10,933 bases of DNA from JAVKBW01 sp964352715. Lineage in GTDB: Bacteria > Pseudomonadota > Alphaproteobacteria > UBA8366 > Aestuariispiraceae. The notes below the pieces were generated by a model that was not told where the DNA came from, did not search any database, and saw nothing but the letters and a program-made list of their open reading frames with translations. Below, piece after piece: positions 7,130 to 10,933 of this stretch; the first letter of the stretch is position 1, and each line of letters starts with the position of its first letter. Location of the stretch: assembly GCA_964352715.1 (NCBI GenBank), contig CAYGSU010000094.1, positions 1-10,933 on the forward strand, in the 5' to 3' direction. The translations under genes and the position numbers were made by a program.

Positions 7130-7137
7130 AATATAAG
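7109..7137 (+). promoter_or_regulatory. Sigma70-like promoter of the AraC regulator
   Basis: TCGACA (7109-7114), 17-bp spacer, TATAAG (7132-7137), each one base off consensus. The start of transcription would fall near 7144, leaving a short leader, so the AGGGGGA at 7143-7149 would sit at the very 5' end. This tight fit lowers confidence slightly. Confidence 0.5.
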
Positions 7138-7156
7138 AGGGCAGGGGGATACCGGC

Positions 7157-8116
7157 ATGAACGACCATGGCATTCGCATCGGCTTTCTGCTGCTGCCTGA
7201 CTTCACGACAACAGACCTTACCCTGGTTGTCGACTGCTTCTGGGTCGCGAACTGGCTGACATCCACGGAAACCTACCGTTGGCAGTATTTTTCGAAAGAT
7301 GGCTCGTCCGTCCGGTCGCATAGCGGTTTCGATGTGTCGGTCGATGCACCCTTTTCAGAGGCTGACGGCCTTGACCGCCTGTTTGTCTGCGCCAGTTTCG
7401 AACCGAAACAGCACGCGGCCGATGCCGCCACGGTACGGACAATTCAGCGGCTGCATCGGTTCGGCACCCAGATTGTTGGCCTGACGACCGGTGCGGTGTT
7501 GCTGGCCCAGGCCGGGTTTCTGAAGGAAAAGAAGGCGGCGATTCACTGGTACAACAGAGAGGCTTTTGCGGAACGGCATCCGGATGTAATTCCGGTTGAG
7601 GAGGACCTCGCCGTAACCGGACAGGTGGCAACCTGCACTGGCGGGATGGCGATTTCCCGTTTGGTGCTCGACAGCCTGAAGCAGGATATCGGCGTGGCAA
7701 CAGCGCAGGAAGTCGCCGATCAGCTCTACCTGCCGGATACCGGTCTGGGACGGGTGCCGTCGATCCAGAACGAACCGACAACGACCATCGCCGCTGCCGT
7801 CGACATGATGAACGAATGGATCGAGGAGCCGCTGTCCTGCGCCGAGATTGCAAAATCCTGCGGTCTCTCCCAACGCCGCATGGAACGGCACTTCAAGAAG
7901 GCTTACGGACAGACGCCCGTTCAGTTCTATATCAACCTTCGGCTGGCGCGGGCTCATGCGCTATTGCAGGAAACCGACCTGCGGGTCACCGATGTGGCGG
8001 TCGCGACGGGGTTTTCTTCGGCGGAGTATTTCGCCCAGGCCTACCGGAAGCGATTCGGTCGTCCGCCCAGCAAGGACCGCCGGCAAAGCGTCGACGCTCC
8101 GGTCAGAAGGCGGTAG
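7157..8116 (+). CDS. GlxA/GbdR-type AraC family transcriptional regulator
   Basis: 319 residues; AGGGGGA lies seven bases before the ATG. The N-terminal half (about 5-190) has the DJ-1/PfpI GATase1-like fold of this subfamily: IGFLLLPDF at the start, LTTGAVLLAQAGFL at the nucleophile elbow with Thr where glutaminases have Cys, AIHWYNREAFAERHP, and TCTGGMA. It serves as a ligand sensor, not an enzyme. The C-terminal half (about 213-308) has two helix-turn-helix units: EIAKSCGLSQRRMERHFKK and the conserved second one ending GFSSAEYFAQAYRKRFGRPP. Known members (GbdR, CdhR, GlxA-like) activate catabolism of glycine betaine, carnitine and similar compounds. It is divergent from the oxygenase and upstream of the amidases, so it probably controls both. 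The true ligand is unknown. Confidence 0.88.
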   Translation: MNDHGIRIGFLLLPDFTTTDLTLVVDCFWVANWLTSTETYRWQYFSKDGSSVRSHSGFDVSVDAPFSEADGLDRLFVCASFEPKQHAADAATVRTIQRLHRFGTQIVGLTTGAVLLAQAGFLKEKKAAIHWYNREAFAERHPDVIPVEEDLAVTGQVATCTGGMAISRLVLDSLKQDIGVATAQEVADQLYLPDTGLGRVPSIQNEPTTTIAAAVDMMNEWIEEPLSCAEIAKSCGLSQRRMERHFKKAYGQTPVQFYINLRLARAHALLQETDLRVTDVAVATGFSSAEYFAQAYRKRFGRPPSKDRRQSVDAPVRRR

Positions 8117-8205
8117 AACCAATTCATGAAAATCGAGGCTGGTAACAACCGGTCATTCGAAGAATACTGCTGCAAATTCCGACGACTTTTCTGAGAGGAA
8201 CTCCA
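8117..8205 (+). promoter_or_regulatory. Regulator-amidase gap with a good amidase RBS
   Basis: 89 bp between regulator and first amidase. AGAGGAA (8194-8200) precedes the GTG start by five bases. A 22-codon open frame (8126-8194) fills most of the gap, but it has no clear ribosome binding site. No strong promoter or hairpin was seen, so cotranscription with the regulator is likely. Confidence 0.45.
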
Positions 8206-9651
8206 GTGACTTTTGACTACGGGCTATACGATGCAACGGGGATGGCGGCATTGCTCCGAAATGGGGATGTGACGCCGGGTGAACTGCTTGATGAAGCCAT
8301 TCGCCGGGTTGAAAAACTGAACCCTAAGCTCAACGCGGTGACCGTGCGGGCCGATGACATGGCCCGTAAGCATATCGATGCAGGTCTGCCTGACGGCCCG
8401 TTCAAGGGCCTTCCGTTTCTCCTTAAGGACCTTGGCGCCGAGGCCATCGACTTCCCGACCCATAACGGGTCGCGCCTGTGGAAAGACAGTGTTCACACCT
8501 ACAATTCCGAAATCTACAACCGGCTTCGCAAGACCGGCATTGTCACCTTCGGCCGCACGGCATCGCCCGAGCTTGGCATCGGCCCGGTTACCGAACCGGC
8601 GGTCTATGGCGGTCCGACGCGAAACCCGTGGAACCTTGACCGGACATCCGGCGGTTCGTCAGGCGGTGCGGGTTCGGTCGTGGCGGCAGGTATCGTGCCG
8701 GCGGCGCATGGGTCGGATGGCGGTGGATCGGTTCGCATCCCCGCCGCAAGCTGCGGCCTTGTCGGGTTCAAGCCGACACGGGCGAGGCTGCCTGATGGAC
8801 CCGGTGCGGGTGAAGGCTGGGGCGGCATGGCGATCGATGGGGTTCTGACCCGTTCGCTGCGCGACACGGCGACGTTTCTGGATGCATTGCAGGGGGCGGA
8901 TATGGGGGCTCCTTACTGGGCGCCGCCGCTAAAAGAAGGCTACGCCGCAGCGATGAAGAAAAAACCCGGTCGCCTGCGCATAGCGTTCAGCACCAAAAAT
9001 TTCAGCGGGGAGCCGGTCGATCCGGAATGCGCCCTGGCTGTCGAAACAACGGCGAAGACGCTGGAAGAGCTCGGTCACGACGTTTTTGAATTCACCGGCC
9101 GGGTAAACATAGAGAAAATGATGCTGGCCTGGGTCAAGATCGTCGCCTGCGGCACGGCTCTTTCGGTGCATTCGAAGACACAGGATCCGGCGGTCTACGA
9201 AGATATGCTGGATGGCGTGACGCGCGGTGCGATCCGCTACGCGGAAGGGGTTTCCGGGGCGGATTATCTGGAATCGGTAAACCATGTTCACGACTTTGGC
9301 CGTGAAATGGCGCGCGCGTTTCTCGATTTCGATGTCCTGCTGACAACGACCCTCGGCGAACCGCCGGCGAAGATTGGCCGTTTCAAGCCGGATAATGAGG
9401 ATTTCGAGGACTATCGGATGGGGCCGGGCGGTGTATTCGACTATTCCCCCTATACGGCCGCCTTCAACGCCAGTGGCCAGCCGGCGGTGACGCTGCCATT
9501 GCATTGGACCGCAGACAGGCTTCCGGTTGGTATTCATCTTGCGGCGGCCTTCGGCGAGGATGAAAAACTGATGTCGCTGTCGGCGCAGCTTGAAGAAGCG
9601 GCGCCGTGGGCGGAAACGCAGTTGTCGCTGATCCGCGAACTGGAAGGCTGA
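8206..9651 (+). CDS. Amidase signature hydrolase, 6-aminohexanoate cyclic dimer hydrolase-like
   Basis: 481 residues from a GTG. The Ser-cisSer-Lys triad is complete: Lys74 in LLKDL, cis-Ser151 in GGSSGGAG, nucleophile Ser175 in GSDGGGSVRIPAA, with the usual 24-residue gap between the serines. GPFKGLPFLLKDL, TEPAVYGGPTRNPWNL and GFKPTRARL resemble, from memory, NylA-type cyclic amide hydrolases more than GatA of the tRNA amidotransferase; the C-terminal ASGQPAVTLP segment is also typical. It is a cytoplasmic hydrolase of a C-N amide bond. Substrates in this family range from simple amides to lactams, ureides and carbamoyl compounds, so the true one is unknown. It follows the regulator by 89 bp and is four bases ahead of a second amidase, suggesting a two-step or two-substrate amide catabolic operon. 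It is not a GatA, since no gatB or gatC is adjacent. Confidence 0.87.
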   Translation: MTFDYGLYDATGMAALLRNGDVTPGELLDEAIRRVEKLNPKLNAVTVRADDMARKHIDAGLPDGPFKGLPFLLKDLGAEAIDFPTHNGSRLWKDSVHTYNSEIYNRLRKTGIVTFGRTASPELGIGPVTEPAVYGGPTRNPWNLDRTSGGSSGGAGSVVAAGIVPAAHGSDGGGSVRIPAASCGLVGFKPTRARLPDGPGAGEGWGGMAIDGVLTRSLRDTATFLDALQGADMGAPYWAPPLKEGYAAAMKKKPGRLRIAFSTKNFSGEPVDPECALAVETTAKTLEELGHDVFEFTGRVNIEKMMLAWVKIVACGTALSVHSKTQDPAVYEDMLDGVTRGAIRYAEGVSGADYLESVNHVHDFGREMARAFLDFDVLLTTTLGEPPAKIGRFKPDNEDFEDYRMGPGGVFDYSPYTAAFNASGQPAVTLPLHWTADRLPVGIHLAAAFGEDEKLMSLSAQLEEAAPWAETQLSLIRELEG

Positions 9652-9655
9652 TTTT

Positions 9656-10933
9656 ATGGATCTGATCCGTTCGTCCGCGCGCGATGTGGTCGCCGCGTTG
9701 AATACGGGCAAGGTCAGCCCGGCGGAATTGCTGGACATGCTGGAAGAGCGCGTTGCCGCCGTCGACGGCGATGTTCACGCGCTGCCGACCCTGTGTTTCG
9801 AACGGGCAAGGCACAACGCCAGAATCCTGGCTGACAAGGCGCTGGAAGAGCGGTGCCTGCTGGCCGGACTGCCAATCCCGATCAAGGATCTGGAGGAGGT
9901 TGCAGGCGTGTTGACGACCCATGGATCGCCGATCTTTCGGGATAATATCCCGGACACATCCGACCATGTCGTGCAGCGGATCGAACAATCCGGCGGTGTT
10001 GTCTATGCGAAGTCCAACACGCCGGAATTCGGAGCCGGGGGAAACACCTTCAACGAGGTTTTCGAAGCAACCCGAAACCCGTGGGACCTGCGCATGTCCG
10101 CTGCCGGATCTTCAGGCGGCGCGGCGGCGGCACTGGCCAGCGGCACAGCCTGGTTGGCGCAGGGGTCGGATATGGGGGGGTCGCTGCGCAACCCGGCCAG
10201 CTTCTGCGGTGTTGTCGGGCTCAGACCGTCGCCAGGGCGGGTTCCGGGCGGGCCGTCGGGCGATCCGTATGACAGCCTATCGGTTAACGGGCCGATGGCG
10301 CGCGACGTTGACGATGTCGCTCTGTTCCTCGATGCGATGTGCGGCGCGGACTTGCGCGAGCCGATGATGATCGAAGCGCCTGAGCATTCGTTCAGGAAGT
10401 CGGCGGCAGCGCGCCGGAAGCCCTTGCGGGTTGCCTTCAGCACAAGCCTCGGCATCACGCCGGTCGACCCGGAAGTCGCTGACATCTGCCAGCGGGCAGC
10501 GCGGATGTTCGATGACCTCGGCGTGCCGGTGGAAGAAGCGCATCCCGATCTGTCTGAAGCGCATGAAACCTTTCAGATATTACGGGCGCATAACTTTGCC
10601 CTCGGCATGGAAGACCTGCTGGCCGATCATCGTGAACTGTTGAAGCCGGAAGTGGTCTGGAATATCGAACAGGGGCTGGCGCTCGATTCCGTCGATCTGC
10701 GCCGGGCGCAGAAAATGCGTGCGGCGATGGTCGGACGCGCCTGCCGGTTCTTTCAGACCTACGATCTGTTGCTTACACCGGCGACCATTGTGCCGGCGTT
10801 TCCGGTTGAAAACAGATATGTAGAGACCTGTGCCGGCAAGACGTTCGAGACCTATATCGACTGGCTGGCGATTGCTTACGCGATCACACTGGTATCGCTG
10901 CCGGCGATGTCGATGCCCTGCGGGTTCACCCGG
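9656..10933 (+). CDS. Second amidase signature hydrolase (3' end beyond the window)
   Basis: Open frame of 426 codons from ATG at 9656 with no stop before the window edge, so the C-terminus (probably some 40-60 residues) is missing. GGAAGG inside the end of the previous gene serves as ribosome binding site, and only four bases separate the genes, so they are probably translationally coupled. The triad is present: Lys77 in PIPIKDLEE, cis-Ser152 in AAGSSGGAAAAL, nucleophile Ser176 in GSDMGGSLRNPAS, again 24 apart. The last visible residues, SLPAMSMPCG, match the family's conserved C-terminal segment. It shares fold and order of motifs with the upstream amidase but is clearly diverged (for example GGSLRNPAS against GGSVRIPAA), which suggests an old paralogue with its own substrate rather than a recent copy. 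Substrate unknown. Confidence 0.87.
   Translation, partial: MDLIRSSARDVVAALNTGKVSPAELLDMLEERVAAVDGDVHALPTLCFERARHNARILADKALEERCLLAGLPIPIKDLEEVAGVLTTHGSPIFRDNIPDTSDHVVQRIEQSGGVVYAKSNTPEFGAGGNTFNEVFEATRNPWDLRMSAAGSSGGAAAALASGTAWLAQGSDMGGSLRNPASFCGVVGLRPSPGRVPGGPSGDPYDSLSVNGPMARDVDDVALFLDAMCGADLREPMMIEAPEHSFRKSAAARRKPLRVAFSTSLGITPVDPEVADICQRAARMFDDLGVPVEEAHPDLSEAHETFQILRAHNFALGMEDLLADHRELLKPEVVWNIEQGLALDSVDLRRAQKMRAAMVGRACRFFQTYDLLLTPATIVPAFPVENRYVETCAGKTFETYIDWLAIAYAITLVSLPAMSMPCGFTR

Noticed and set aside
8929..9738. 269-codon minus-strand frame opposite the first amidase
   Set aside because: Shadow of the amidase, whose triad is intact; the opposite frame shows no family motif.

Overview
The window looks like a chromosomal stretch of an alphaproteobacterium. 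It has moderately high GC, a VPLPA-type exosortase sorting tail on the first gene, and a GlxA/GbdR-type AraC regulator beside a quaternary-amine-type Rieske oxygenase. The genus cannot be read from the sequence. There are no rRNA, tRNA, CRISPR or IS features.

Layout. (1) 31-798 (-): a secreted leishmanolysin-like protein with a signal peptide and a VPLPA C-terminal anchor; two of its three expected zinc-binding histidines are replaced. (2) 994-2514 (-): a divergent aromatic amino acid lyase (HAL/PAL fold) in which the Ala-Ser-Gly triad that makes the MIO cofactor has become Ser-Ser with the Gly deleted. (3) 2633-3388 (+): a short-chain dehydrogenase sharing a 118-bp divergent gap with the lyase. 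(4) 3416-5662 (-): a 748-residue membrane protein that joins an UPF0104/LPG-synthase-TM (flippase-like) half to an O-antigen ligase/polymerase (Wzy/WaaL) half. (5) 5663-5857: a gap holding three perfect inverted repeats. (6) 5858-7045 (-): the alpha subunit of a Rieske non-heme iron oxygenase. (7) 7157-8116 (+): a GATase1-like plus AraC regulator, divergent from the oxygenase, with a palindrome lying under both predicted promoters. (8) 8206-9651 and 9656 to the window end (+): two tandem amidase-signature hydrolases, the second cut by the window edge.

How they may work together. Regulator, oxygenase and amidases form one divergent catabolic module: the regulator senses a small molecule, the oxygenase probably demethylates or hydroxylates a betaine-like or other N-substituted compound, and the amidases cleave amide, ureide or lactam bonds. 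The lyase-SDR pair is a second divergent module. A lyase that has lost its MIO triad fits a substrate with a good leaving group, as in the ergothionase-type elimination of trimethylamine from a betaine, so both modules may serve N-methylated amino-acid or betaine catabolism. That link is inference, because the envelope-polysaccharide gene lies between them. The sorting-signal protein and the polysaccharide polymerase may relate to exosortase/exopolysaccharide biology, which often co-occur in genomes, but no exosortase is present here.
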